Below, piece after piece: positions 22,268 through 33,073 of a stretch of 64,000 nt of DNA. The position numbers and the translations under genes are program-made. Each line of letters starts with the position of its first letter. Positions within the stretch are counted from its first letter, which is position 1. Origin of the DNA: Theropithecus gelada (lineage: Eukaryota > Chordata > Mammalia > Primates > Cercopithecidae); NCBI RefSeq assembly GCF_003255815.1, contig NC_037683.1, positions 74,934,179-74,998,178 of the forward strand. The letters run 5' to 3'. Below the pieces are notes generated by a model. It made no database searches, had not been told where the DNA came from, and worked only from the letters and a program-made list of their open reading frames with translations.

Positions 22268-22869
22268 TAGGGCATTAACAAAGAACATCATGGGTGGCTC
22301 GGTTCCCCAGGACTAGCCCCCAAAGCAAACCAGCTTCATTAATGCAGTCTTGATTTTTATAATATGATTTGATTTGGTACAGTTTTATACATTTGCTACT
22401 ATTGCAACTTCCAGAACAAGAGGGAAAGTAGGTAAAACTGAGCTTATGTGACTTGACGTCAAACATGGCAAAAATGATTTGAAATAGTTTGTTGTATTCC
22501 TAATAATGAGTAATAGGAAATTATCACAGGATTGAATAAATGAATGTCTCCAACTTTGTCAATGAGTCTCAATTTTAAAAAAGAGGCACGGTCTGGACTC
22601 AGGTGTGTTTTGTAATCATAGTTCTTATTAACTTTATTCTGTTACACAATGCAGACAGCGACGCAGGTGTGCTCTGTGTGCATGCAGCTCCCTTGTGAGG
22701 GTAGCTGCTGTTTCCTCTTCTAAAGTTACTGAATGTGCCACCCTACCACAGGACACTCTACTAATCTCAGTGGAACACAGTACATGTTTTCCAGAAACAA
22801 AAGTGGGAGAGAACAACAGGACAAAGGGCTGCATTCAGAGCCCAGAGAAGAGACGAGATGGTTATCCCT
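22268..22869. other. Unique intronic DNA
   Basis: About 600 bp with no recognised gene or repeat. Confidence 0.5.
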
Positions 22870-23082
22870 AACCTCTGCCCTCTGCCTCCTGGGTTCAAGC
22901 GATTCTCCTGGCTCAGCCTCCAGAGCAGCTGGGACTACAGGCACCCACCACCACGCATGGCTAAAATTTGTATTTTTGGTAGAGATGGGGTTTCACCATG
23001 TTGGCCATCCTGACCTTAAGTGATCCGCCTGCCCTGGCCTCCCAAAGTGCTGGGATTACAGGCGTGAGTCCCACACCCAGCC
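22870..23082 (-). mobile_element. Partial Alu lacking tail side
   Basis: Reverse Alu starting inside the right arm at ACCTCTGCCCTCTGCCTCC, with no poly-T. It ends normally at CACACCCAGCC. A deletion or recombination removed the tail. Confidence 0.83.
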
Positions 23083-23276
23083 CAAATGAGATTTTTTTTG
23101 TTGATGAGCTAACCCAATAAAGAAGTTAAACTAAGGATAGGTCATCTGAGAAAGTCATTAAAAAGCTTTAGTTTCCATTTGTTTTCTCTTTATCTTGTTT
23201 CCTCTCTCTCTCACCCACCCCTAATTAATTTTCACTCAACTTAATATTCCCAAATTTTAAAAGTTTTCTAGGAAGG

Positions 23277-23574
23277 GGCCAGGAGCAGTGATTCATGCCT
23301 ATAATCCCAGCACTTTGGGAGGCCAAAACAGGCAGATCACTTGAGCCCAGGTGTTCGAGACCAGCCTAGGTAACATGGTGAAACCCTGGCTCTACAAAAA
23401 ATACAAAAATTAGCCAGGCATGGTGGTGCCCACCTGTAATCCCAGCTAATTGCAGGGTTGAGGGAGAGGGATCGCTTGAACCTGGGAGGTTGAGACTGCA
23501 GTGAGTCAATAAGATGCCACTGTACTTGGGTGACAAAATGAGACTCTTCCATCAAAAAAGAGAATAACAAAACA
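23277..23574 (+). mobile_element. AluS/J element
   Basis: Complete but diverged dimer. The target duplication TTTTCTAGGAAGG is found on both sides. Confidence 0.88.
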
Positions 23575-23611
23575 ATTTTCTAGGAAGGGCATGAACTTTA
23601 ACAAGATACAT

Positions 23612-23924
23612 GTCTGGGCACAGTGGCTCACGCCCAAAATCCCAGGACTTTGGGAGGCCAAGGCAGGCAGATCACTTGATGTCAGGAGTTCGAGACCAGC
23701 CTGGTCAACATGGTGAAACCCTGTCGCTACTAAAAATACAAAAATTATCCGGGCATGGTGGTACATGCCTGTCATCTCAGCTACTCAGGAGGCAGAGGCA
23801 GGAGAATCGCTTGAAACTGGGAGGCAGAGGTTACAGTGAGCTGAGATCACGCCTCTGAACTCCAGCCTGGGCAACAGAGCGAGACTCCACCTCAAAAAAA
23901 AAAGAACAGAAAAAAAAAAAAAAC
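23612..23924 (+). mobile_element. AluS element
   Basis: Complete dimer, starting GTCTGGGCACAGTGG and ending in an interrupted A-run that passes into a CA repeat. Confidence 0.88.
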
Positions 23925-23940
23925 ACACACACACACACAA
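23924..23940. repeat. Short (CA)n tract
   Basis: Dinucleotide run that grew from the A-tail of the preceding Alu. Confidence 0.85.
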
Positions 23941-24239
23941 CCTAATTACAGACCTCAGGGTACAGATACCAGAAACAGTAAAGTAGTGGGTTACAAGTAG
24001 CATCAGGTCCATTTGCAGGAGGAGTGGAACACCAATCCCAATAGTTCCAGAAGTTCTCTCCTCAACTATCTTCTGTTTTCCATGCTATCTGACCTCCACA
24101 GCTGGGGATTTCAAGGAGAACACTTTACCTAAGTGCAACTGAGTGGTTCAGCCCGGCAGCAGGCTCTGTCAGGGCTCACGGATTTATGCAGTGATACTGA
24201 CAAGTCTACAGAAACCCAGATTATAAATTTAACATTTAG
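23941..24239. other. Unique DNA before the solo LTR
   Basis: No gene or repeat recognised. Confidence 0.45.
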
Positions 24240-24245
24240 AACAAT

Positions 24246-24957
24246 TGTGGGGAAAAGAAAGAGATCAGCCTGTTACTGTGTCTATATAGAAAGAAGTAGA
24301 CATAAGAGACTCCATTTTATTCTGTATTTGAGATGCTGTTAATCTGTGACCCTACCCCCAACCTTGTCCTTGCAAGAGACATGTGCTGTGGTGACTCAAG
24401 GTTTAATGGATTTGGGGCTGTGCAGGATGTGTCTTTGTTAAACAAGTGCCTGAAGGCAGCTTGCTGGTTAAAAGTCATCACCATTCTCTTAATTTCAACT
24501 ACCCAGGGACACGTACACGGCCAGAGGGTCGCAGGTACCTCTGCCTAGGAAAGCTAGGTATCGTCCAAGGTTTCTCCCCATGTGATAGGCTGAAACAATG
24601 CTGCTAAAAGGTTTATGGAGATGTTTGCATATGCATCTCAAGGCACAGCATTTTCCTTTAAACTTATTCATGTCACAGAGATTTTTGTTCATATGTCTTA
24701 CTGCTGATTTCCTCCCTACAATGATCCCATTGTCCAGCCACTCCCTTATCTTTAAGATGGTAAAGATAATTATCAATAAATACTAAGGGAACTCAGAGAC
24801 CGTAGCCGCGTGGGTCCTCTGTAAGCTGAGCGCCGGTCCCCTGGGCCCACTTTTTCTTTCTCTATACTTTGTCTCTGTGTCTCATTTCTTTACTCAAGTC
24901 TCTCGTTGCACCTAACAAGAAATGCCCACAGGTGTGGAGGGGCAGGCCACCCCTTCA
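24246..24957 (+). mobile_element. Solo LTR of HERV-K (HML) type
   Basis: This 712-bp long terminal repeat starts TGTGGGGAAAAGAAAG and ends in TTCA. It is flanked by a perfect 6-bp duplication AACAAT (24240-24245 and 24958-24963), as expected for class II retroviral integration. Internal words such as TTAATCTGTGACCCTACCCC, TGTGCAGGATGTG and CTATACTTTGTCTCTGTGTC are those of HML-group LTRs. No gag, pol or env remnant and no second LTR are present, so it is a product of LTR-LTR recombination. It is shorter than the roughly 970-bp LTR5 form, so another HML LTR family is possible. It lies antisense to KDM4C. Confidence 0.87.
24775..24780 (+). promoter_or_regulatory. Polyadenylation hexamer in the LTR
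   Basis: AATAAA in TATCAATAAATACT, at the position where HML LTRs carry their signal before the R/U5 region. It is followed downstream by T-rich CTTTCTCTATACTTTG. It acts on plus-strand (antisense to KDM4C) transcripts, if at all. Confidence 0.6.
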
Positions 24958-24963
24958 AACAAT

Positions 24964-25390
24964 AATAAATTGAAATAAATGCAATAAAACATATTCTTCC
25001 ATTGGAAATTTTTAAATTAAAATAGATTTACATTATAGAAGGGACACACAAACCATCTCAAGTTGGACAATGAATTATATTATATAATGGATCTCTCTCT
25101 TTCAAAGATCTTACTTTGGACCTATGCATCCAAATGTGCGATGCAGTCCTCAGTACCTCACTGACTCTGGGCGTGTCACTTATACCCACAAGGCTTAAGT
25201 TGCTATCATTTTTTTTTTTTTAAAGAATATTATTTGGCACCTGTAAGAACAGGATGATTATTTTCAAACATATCCAAACCAAAGACAACTTCTCCCATCT
25301 TCACTGGTCTGGGTCACCACTAGATAAATACAACCATCCCAGACAAGGTGCTTTATTTGTGCCCTGCCCCCACAACACCAAATTCATTCT
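24964..25390. other. Unique intronic DNA
   Basis: Nothing recognised apart from a short T-run at about 25209-25220. Confidence 0.45.
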
Positions 25391-25840
25391 TCACATAGGA
25401 GCCAGTGTGACCTTTTCAAAATAATGTCCCAAAAATAGCAAAAGAAAGAAACAAACAGCCACCATATCTTCCTCTCCCACTTTAAACCTGTCAGTGCTTC
25501 CGTCTACACTTAAAATCCCAAATGCCTTACTATGGCCGGGCAAGTCCACTGCCCACCTTCCTATTCCTCCCAGCCACGAAGTACAGGTCAGCCTTCAGGC
25601 CTCTGGACTTGCTATTCTTTCTGCCCCCATATCTTGAAAAGGCTGGTTTCTTTTTATCCTTTGGATCTGTGTTTAAATGTCCTTATTTCATCATTCTAAG
25701 ATGCTACCACTAGAATGTAAGTAAGTTCCATGGGGGCAGGAACATTGTATGTTCTGCTCCACCACATCCCTACCTCTAGCACCTGGCATAGTGTCTGGCA
25801 CATAGCAGGCACTCTCCACATTTGGTGAACAAATAAGCAG
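25391..25840 (+). mobile_element. L2 3' region
   Basis: Ordered L2 words: AAACCTGTCAGTGCTTCCG, a CTTCAGGCCTCTGGACTTGC block, CACTAGAATGTAAGTAAG, TCCATGGGGGCAGGAAC, and GCACCTGGCATAGTGTCTGG near the 3' end. Confidence 0.8.
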
Positions 25841-26115
25841 AAAGAAAAGAGAATTGGCAAATGTAGAGAGAGAATAAGTCAGTTTGTGGTTGCCTATGGG
25901 CTGGGGGTGATAGCAGGGAATCAGGAATGACTGCTTAATGCATATGAAGTTTCTTTGGGAGATGATGAGAATGTTATAGAATTCAATAGGGGTGATGGTT
26001 GCACAATTCTGTGAATATACTCAAAACCACTGAATTGCACACTTTAAACTGATGCATTATATGGCATTATTATATAATAAAATATATCAATAAGTATTAT
26101 ATGGGAAAAAAAAAA
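25841..26115 (+). mobile_element. Old L1M 3' end
   Basis: Typical 3' terminal words GTGGTTGCCTATGGGCTGGG, GGTGATGGTTGCACAATTCT and AACCACTGAATTGCACACTT. Confidence 0.8.
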
Positions 26116-26458
26116 GGCCCGGGCACGGTGGCTCACACCTTTAATCCCCGCACTTTGGGAGGCCAAGGCAGATGGATCACCTGAGGTCAGGCATTCAAGA
26201 CCAGCCAGGCCAACATGGTGAAATCTTGTCTCAACTAAAAATACAAAAAAATTAGTGGGGCATGGTGGCAGGTGCCTGTAATCCCAGCTACTTCAGGAGG
26301 CTGAGGCAGGAGAATCACTTGAATCCAGGAGGTGGAGATTGCAGTGAGCCGAGATCACGCCATTGCACTCCAGCCTGGGTGACAAGAGTGAAACTCTGTC
26401 TCAAAAAAAAAGAAAGAAAATTTTTAAAAAAATAGAAAGAAAGAAGGAAAGGAGAGAG
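26116..26458 (+). mobile_element. AluS element
   Basis: Complete dimer with a long modified tail of A, AAAG and AAGG units. It is 340 bp from the KDM4C ATG exon. Confidence 0.9.
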
Positions 26459-26796
26459 AAACTGTGGTTAGGCTTCAGGTTAATAATTGTTGTCTACAAA
26501 GAAACAAACAAAAAATATGAATACGCTCACACCTTGGATCTCCTTGGTTTCCACGAGCCACCCTTGGTTGGTTTTGATTTTTCTTTTCAAGCCTTAGAAG
26601 ACAATCTAGTATGAATAGTTATACTTAAAGAAAAATAAGATAATTACTATTTGAAGAAATCAAATGTTCCATATGGATTAACAAGAACAAAGATTTTGCA
26701 AATTTCTTCTTTCAGAAACAATGTCCCGCATCATGAAAACTAAGAACATAAAGGCCAAGTGATTGTTTTTCATTTAAAGCATCTGAGGAAAATCAC

Positions 26797-26940
26797 CTTT
26801 GCAAGACCCGCGCGATGGGCTCCTTTAGACTCCATGTATGCAAGGTATTTGTTGAACTCCCGGAACTCCTCCATGGAGGGTCTGAAGGTCATTATCTTAC
26901 AGCTGGGGTTCAGAGGACTTTCCGCGTCGGCCACCTCCAT
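26797..26940 (-). CDS. KDM4C: KDM4C first coding exon (residues 1-48)
   Basis: The start codon is at 26940-26938 in the context GCCATCATGG. The exon encodes MEVADAESPLNPSCKIMTF through AHRAGLAK, 48 codons exactly. It holds most of the JmjN domain (IMTFRPSMEEFREFNKY), which stabilises the JmjC fold of this nuclear Fe(II)/2-oxoglutarate histone demethylase. From memory, human KDM4C begins MEVAEVESPL, so residues 5 and 6 appear to differ. The donor AAG|GTGATT is weak, lacking G at +5, and its GTGATT repeats at the start of the next exon. No upstream ATG competes within the 17-nt UTR part of this exon. Confidence 0.97.
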
Positions 26941-26957
26941 GATGGCTAGGGCGGTGT
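26941..26957 (-). other. KDM4C: KDM4C 5' UTR part of the ATG exon
   Basis: Seventeen untranslated bases precede the ATG. The acceptor is TTGTCTTCTCTGCAG immediately upstream (26958-26972), so at least one non-coding exon lies further 5'. Confidence 0.9.
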
Positions 26958-27236
26958 CTGCAGAGAAGACAACAGGGTTAACAGAACTGAATTATTATGT
27001 GCTTTAGGTCATTTTTAACAAACAGTATGTCAGCTCCCCCAGCAGGAACCCTTCTCTTTCAGTCATTTCCCATTCCCTTCTACCAGTCTCACTCCCTCAT
27101 CTCTGCCTGAACCCCTGAACAAACAAGGGCCTCTAGTCATTCCTCTTGCCAAGTTCCCTATGCTTGGTAGAGAACCACTGATCTGACTGTACTGTTAGCC
27201 TCCTCAAAACCCTTCCAAGTAAAAATAAATTTTCTG

Positions 27237-27568
27237 GGCCGGGCGCAGTAGTTCACACCTGTAATCCCAGCACTTTGCGGGGCTGAGACGGGCAGATCAC
27301 GAGGTCAGGAGTTCGAGACCAGACTGGCCAACATGGTGAAACCCCATCTCTACTAAAAGTACAAACATTAGCCGGGCATGGTGGTGCATGCCTGTAATCC
27401 CAGTTACTCAGGAGGCTGAGGCAGGAGAATCGCTTGAACCTGGGAGGTGGAGGTTGCAGTGAGCCAAGATCTCGCCACTGTACTCCAGCTTGGGCGACAG
27501 AGTGAGACTCCAGTCTGAGCAACAGACCGAGACTCTGTATCAAAAAATAAAGAAATAAAAAATAAATA
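27237..27568 (+). mobile_element. AluS with repeated terminal segment
   Basis: The 3' part of the right arm is repeated (GACAGAGTGAGACTCCAGTC then AACAGACCGAGACTCTGTAT). It ends in an AT-rich tail. Confidence 0.88.
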
Positions 27569-27575
27569 TATAAAA

Positions 27576-27868
27576 TTTTTTTTTTGAGACAATCTCGCTA
27601 TATTGCCCAGGTAGGAGTGCAGTGGCGCGATCTCAGCTCACTGCAACCTCCACCTCCCAGGTTCAAGCGATTCCCCTGCCTCAGCCTCCCGAGTAGCTAG
27701 GATTACAGGCGCCCGCCACCATGCGGGGCTACTTTTTTTCTATTTTTAGTAGAGATGGAGTTTCACCACGTTAGCCAGGCTGGTCTCGAATTCCTGACCT
27801 CAGGCAATCCGCCAAGCTCAGCCTCCCAAAGTGCTGGGATTTATAGATGTGAGCCACCAAGCCCAGAC
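27576..27868 (-). mobile_element. AluS element
   Basis: Reverse dimer directly facing the plus-strand Alu before it, so the two could fold back as an inverted pair. Confidence 0.9.
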
Positions 27869-27879
27869 GTAAAAATAAT

Positions 27880-28180
27880 TTTTTTTTTCTTTTTTTTTGA
27901 GATGGAGCTTCGCTCCTGTTACCCAAGCTGGAGTGAAATGGCACAATCTCAGTTTACCGCAGCCTTGACCCCCCGGGTTCAAGCAATTCTCCCGCCTCAG
28001 CTTCCCGAGTAGCTCGGATTACAGGCATGGGCCACCACACCCGACTAATTTTGTATTTTTAGTAGAAATGGGGTTTATCCATGTTGGTCAGACTGGTCTC
28101 GAACTCCCGACCTCAGGTGATCCACCCATCGTGGCGTCCCAAAGTGCTCGGATTACAGGCATGAGCCACCGTGTCCGGCT
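27880..28180 (-). mobile_element. AluS element
   Basis: Complete reverse Alu. GTAAAAATAAT at 27869-27879 is repeated imperfectly as GTAAAAATGAA after 28180. Confidence 0.9.
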
Positions 28181-28515
28181 GTAAAAATGAATTTTCTAAC
28201 CTTGCAAGTTTACAAAAGATGTTGCTACTATCTAGCAGTTCTGAAACAGACTCTCACTCACATACACACCTGTACAAAGGCCTAGTCTAGGCTGAGTAGA
28301 GAAGGTTAAAAATCATTAGAGTTTACTCAGGTGTGCTTCCAGATTGTCATATCATGCCTTCCTACAGTAATTAACAAGTTATCCATTCAGCAAAATAGCC
28401 AGGCATCAGGCAAGACACAGAAAAGAATGAGGATGGAGACAGAAAGGGATGGATTTGTCTTCACCTTCCAAGCGGTCTAGAGGCTGAACAAACGTCAACA
28501 TAAAAATGTACACGG
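28181..28515. other. Unique DNA
   Basis: No gene or repeat recognised. Confidence 0.45.
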
Positions 28516-28802
28516 GGCTGGGAGTGGTGGCTCACACCTGTAATCCCAGCACTTTGGAGGCGGGCAGATCACTTGAGGCCAGGAATTTGAGACCACCCTG
28601 GGCAACATGGTAAAACCCCATCTCTACCAAAAATACAAAAAATTAGCCAGGCGTGGTGGCACACGCCTGTATTCCCAGCTACTAGGGAGATTGAGGTAGG
28701 AAAATCACTTGAACCTGGGCGGCGGAGGTTGCAGTGAGCCGAGATCGTGCCACTGCATTCCAGCCTGGGTGATGGAGTGACACTATATTTCAAAAAAAAA
28801 AA
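28516..28802 (+). mobile_element. AluS element
   Basis: Complete dimer with AAAAATGTACAC on both sides as target duplication. Confidence 0.9.
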
Positions 28803-29372
28803 AAAAATGTACACAGGAAGAAGTAACTAACTCCACCTGGGTTAATGAGCAATCATTTTCCCAGGAAGGAGGAGAGTTAAGTCTTATGAGAAGGTATAGG
28901 AGTTGGCCAGACAAGAGAGACGGCACTCCAGGCAGCGGAAATATCTGGAAGTACTGCTGGAATGAAGAGTTTAATAATGTGTCTGGAGCATAGAAAGGAA
29001 AGATTATAGGAGATCAAAGTAGAAAAGTAGGCAGGTTTTACTATGAAAACACAGGCTTAGTCTTGCTATCAATAAACAGGATGATTCCTTCAGCAAACAT
29101 TTATTGAGCACCTATCAAGAAATAGGCACACAGAATGCAAAGAAGCGCTGAAGTGGCTGCCTCAGGAAGGAGTCCCACCCCAACCTTCTTCTAAATCCAT
29201 TAGGACCTGGCATCTGACAGCACAAACAACAAATCCTCCTGGAACAAAGTTTTCCTCTTTTTTCTTTGTTTCTGAATTTAATCTGCCTAATAGAAAAACT
29301 GAAAGTGAGGGATGGGGCAGATAAAAGGGTGAAACGTTATGAGATAGTAAGACGTTAAAACAGAGCAGGGCT
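28803..29372. other. Mostly unique DNA
   Basis: A short MIR/L2-like phrase AACATTTATTGAGCACCTAT occurs near 29095. Otherwise nothing is recognised. Confidence 0.45.
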
Positions 29373-29672
29373 GGCCGGGGCGTGGCTCACACCTGTAATC
29401 CCCACACTCTGGGAGGCCCAGGCGGGCAGATCACTTGAGGTCAGGAGATCGAGGCCATCCTGGCTAACATGGTGAAACCCCATCTCTACTAAAAAATACA
29501 AAAAAAAATTAGCTGGGCGTGATGGCAGGCACCTGTAGTCCCAGCTATTCAGGAGGCTGAGGCAGAAGAATGGAGTGAACCCAGGAGGCAGAGTTTGCAG
29601 TGAGCCGAGATCGCGCCACTGCACTCCAGATTGAACGACAAAGCGAGACTGTCTCAAAAAAAAAAAAAAAAA
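29373..29672 (+). mobile_element. AluY/S element
   Basis: Complete dimer with a perfect 16-bp target duplication AAAACAGAGCAGGGCT at 29357-29372 and 29673-29688. Confidence 0.92.
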
Positions 29673-29728
29673 AAAACAGAGCAGGGCTACAGATAGTGAT
29701 GTAGTCATTATTCATTTAAAGCAAGTTT

Positions 29729-30030
29729 GGCTGGGTAAGGTGGCTCATGTCTGTAATCCCAGCACTTTGGGAGGCCGAAGCAGGAGCATCACCTGAGGTC
29801 GGGAGTTCCAGACCAGCCTGACCAACAAGGAGAAACTCCGTCTCTACTAAAAATACAAAATTAGCCAGGCGTGGTGGTACATGCCTGTAATCCCAGCTAC
29901 TTGGGAGGCTGAGGTGGGAGAATCACTTGAACCTGGGAGGCAGAGGTTGCAGCGAGCCGAGATCACACCACTGCACACCAGTCTAGGCAACAAGAGTAAA
30001 ACTCCGTCCCAAACAAAAAAGAAAAATAAA
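29729..30030 (+). mobile_element. AluS element
   Basis: Complete dimer, first of a run of three adjacent Alus. Confidence 0.9.
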
Positions 30031-30034
30031 GTTT

Positions 30035-30293
30035 ACCTGGGTGCAGTGGGCAGTGGCTCACGTCTATAATCCCAGCACTTTGGGAAGCCAAGGCAGGCAG
30101 ATCACCTGAGGTCAGGAGTCCAAGACCAGCCTGGCCAACATGGCAAAACCCCGTCTCCACTAAAAATATAAAAATTAGCCAGGTGTGGTGGCAGACATCT
30201 TTAATCCCAGCTACTTGGGAGGCTGAGGCAGGAGAATCACTTGAACCTAGGAGGCCAAGGTTGCAGTGAGCCGAGATCGTGCCACTATACTCC
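30035..30293 (+). mobile_element. AluS with truncated right-arm end
   Basis: Stops at GCCACTATACTCC without the usual final block. AAAAATAAAGTTT is repeated on both sides. Confidence 0.87.
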
Positions 30294-30306
30294 AAAAATA
30301 AAGTTT

Positions 30307-30605
30307 TTTTGTTTTGTTTTTCAAGACGGAGTCTCACTCTGTCACCCAGGCTGTAGTACAGTGGCGTGATCTTGGCTTACTGCAACCTCCACCTCCTGGG
30401 TTCAAGTGATTCTCCTGCCTTAGCCTCCAGAGTAGCTGGGATTACAGGTGCATGCCACCACGCCCAGCTGATTTTTGTATTTTTAGAGGAGACGGGGTTT
30501 TGCCATGTTGGCCAGGCTGATCTCAAACTCCTGACCTCAGGCGATCCCACCTGCCCTGGCCTCCCAAAGTGCTGGGATTATAGGCGTGAGCCACCACACC
30601 CAGCC
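30307..30605 (-). mobile_element. AluS element
   Basis: Complete reverse dimer with a T-rich tail broken by G, facing the two plus-strand Alus before it. Confidence 0.9.
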
Positions 30606-30931
30606 TAGAAAGTTTAAATGAGCATCTATCTCACAATGCACACGTGAGGAGGTAGGAGATTCATAAAAATTAAACCTCATCGCCCTTTAGGAACTTACAA
30701 TCCAAAGGAGAAAATAATCTGCCCGAAAATATATTAACATATGGTAGAAAATATTCTGGATTCTCCCTGCCTCAGGAAGGGGGCTTGCAACAGGTAAAAA
30801 CCTTCCAGGCTACCTTCCTACATGCCTCTGTTCACGTGTAGACAGGTACGCACCCCCAAATCCATGGGCTTCAGGATAGCAGCCTCACTCTATATAGTAA
30901 ACACACAGTCCTTTAGAAGCATCTGGATCTG
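30606..30931. other. Unique DNA
   Basis: No gene or repeat recognised. Confidence 0.45.
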
Positions 30932-30932
30932 G

Positions 30933-31553
30933 TCCAGGCGCAGTGGCTCACACCTGTAATCCCAGCACTTTGAGAGGTCGAGGCAGGATCACTTGAGCCC
31001 AGGAGTTGGAGACCAGCCTGGGCAACATGGTAAAACCCTGTCTCTACAAAAAAAATACAAAAATTTGCTGGGTGTGGCCAGGCATGGTGGCTCATGCCTG
31101 TAATCCCAGCACTTTGGGAGACCGATGTAGGCAGATCACCTGAGGTTGGGAGTTTGAGACCAGTCTGACCAACATGGAGAAACACTAAACCCTTTAGTCT
31201 CTACTAAAAAGACAAAAATTAGCCGGGCGTGGTGGCACATGCCTGTAATCCGAGCTACCAGGGAGGCTGAGGCAGGAGAATCGCTTAAACCCAGGAGGCA
31301 GAGGTTGTGGTGAGCCAAGATCACGCCATTGCACTCCAGCCTGGGCAACAAGAGCAAAACGCCATCTCAAAAAAACAAAAATTAGCCAGGCGCGGTGGCA
31401 GGCACCTATAGTCTCAGCTACTCGGAGGCTGAGACGGGAGGATTGCTTTACCACCCCAGGGGGCAGACGGTGCAGTGAGCCAAGATTGTGCCACTGCACT
31501 CCCACTCCAGCCTGGGTGAAAGAGTGGGACTCTGTCTCAAAAAAAACAAAACA
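30933..31553 (+). mobile_element. AluJ-like element split by a nested Alu
   Basis: Left arm at 30933-31075 and right arm at 31376-31553. The perfect duplication ATCTGGATCTGG flanks the whole composite. Confidence 0.87.
31076..31375 (+). mobile_element. AluS nested in AluJ
   Basis: Complete dimer inserted in the same orientation at the start of the host right arm. Confidence 0.9.
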
Positions 31554-32000
31554 ATCTGGATCTGGCCCTCACGTAACTACTATGGCCTCATCCATCAGCA
31601 CTGTCTGCACTGTACTTTATGCTCCAACAATACTCACTGACTCATGCTTCTGTAAACAAGCAAAGCTTTCTGTGTTTCTGCACGTTATTCCTTCCCCTCA
31701 CAGCAGCCTTGCCTGCTTCCTCACCTGACAAACTCCTGCACACCCTTGAGATTCCTAATCCTCTGGAACAGGCCTGCCTGACCCATCACTGTGTTCCCAA
31801 CTCCCTCTCTGCGTTCATTGTAGCAGTTGCCTGTCCCAGCTGCTGGCACTTCCAACCACCCACTGAGCCATCAGCTCCTCCAGGGAAATGCCGGCTCACC
31901 ACCTCTTTAAGCCCTAGCATACAGTCTGGCACTCCAGCCTGGCTCACAGTATCTGCTGCAATAATTATTTGCCAGCTGAATGACGGAATAAGTGCCAAAT
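31554..32000 (+). mobile_element. L2 fragment
   Basis: Diverged L2 3' wording (TTCTGCACGTTATTCCTTCC, CTGACCCATCACTGTGTTCC, ACCACCTCTTTAAGCCCTAG). The 160-codon ORF crossing it (31619-32101) is chance. Confidence 0.65.
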
Positions 32001-32279
32001 TGTTAACATATTTACATAATGATACCAAATTCAGGAAAAGGAAAGCACTAGTCCCAAACACAGAAAAGTTACTTAGAAAACAGATTTCTCTGCATGACTA
32101 GTAAAGAATAATGCAACAGAAAAATCTGGGCAGTGAGTACAGGGAAGAAGCCCACAGATCACCTCTGCAGAAACATTTGGAACACAGAAGGCAGTGTTCA
32201 TCTTCAACAGGCTAAAGAACAAGGGTGGCCTGCGCATTTCTCTAGGCAGAGGAAGAAGCCACTAGGAAAATGGAAATCC

Positions 32280-32690
32280 ACTGAGTCATTCAACAAATAG
32301 TTACTGAATGCCAAACTGCTCCGCAGTCATTCACCAGGGAACAAAGTCCTGACATTAACGGAATGAAACAGACAATAAAAAGTGCATGCTATGAAGAAGA
32401 ACCAAGGGTAAGGGGATAGAGTGCAAAGGGGAGGGGTGGCTATTTTACACAGGGTAGGCAAGGGAAGGCATTTCGGAGGGACAAAGGGCTGAAGGAGGGA
32501 ATTAATCATACAAATACCTAGAAGAAAAGCATTTTAGGCTGAGGTAACAAGGAAAGAGACTATCGGACTCTTCAAGGAACAGCAAAGAGATGCGTGTGGC
32601 TGGAACTCAGTAAGCAAGGAGAAGAATGGTGAGAGATGAAACTGGGGAGAAAAGGAGTTTGGCATTTACTCTCCATGAAATGGGAACTGA
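32280..32690. mobile_element. L2-like fragment
   Basis: Begins CATTCAACAAATAGTTACTGA, then ACCAGGGAACAAAGTCCTGA, and continues with L2-like AGGCATTTCGGAGGGACAAA. Orientation is not assigned with confidence. Confidence 0.55.
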
Positions 32691-33073
32691 TTCCTGGGGT
32701 TCCTCCCCTTCTTAGTCATCCAGTTCTTGGTACTCAAATATCCATTTCCCTTTAAGGAGATAAGGCTGTCTCTAAGGAAACTCCTCTGGACCAGCTGAAG
32801 CAGAGAAGTGAGCTGGCTCACATATCATAAATCACATTCTGGCTCTTGTGTCAAAAAAGGACAAGGCTGGAAGCAGGGAGGTCAACAAGGAGGCAATCCA
32901 CACGAACAAGTTAAGATGCTCCACACGAGCAAGTTAAGATGGTAGCTTGGACCCAGGATGGGCAGAGGGAAATGGTCAGGTTGCAGATTGCAAATATATT
33001 CTGAACACAATTTCTTGACAGAAGAGAAATAGGAATCAAGATTTCTGGTCTAAGCAACAGAAAAATGGCTCTG
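32691..33073. other. Unique DNA
   Basis: A short direct repeat ACGAACAAGTTAAGATG / ACGAGCAAGTTAAGATG occurs at about 32902-32941. No gene is seen. Confidence 0.5.

Larger units (their letters stand above)
14410..26796 (-). other. KDM4C: KDM4C intron between first and second coding exons
   Basis: This 12,387-bp phase-0 intron runs between Lys48 and Val49. It contains the solo HERV-K type LTR, an L1M broken by Alus, and L2 and L1M 3' ends close to the upstream exon. Confidence 0.93.

Noticed and set aside
24246..24957. Possible provirus with genes
   Set aside because: Only one LTR with target duplications directly on both sides; no internal retroviral sequence lies next to it.
26759..27007. 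82-codon plus-strand ORF over a conserved segment
   Set aside because: Antisense of the KDM4C ATG exon; the minus-strand frame matches KDM4C and has splice sites.
31619..32101. 160-codon ORF with proline- and serine-rich product
   Set aside because: It lies in a decayed L2 fragment, with no conserved domain and no expression signal.
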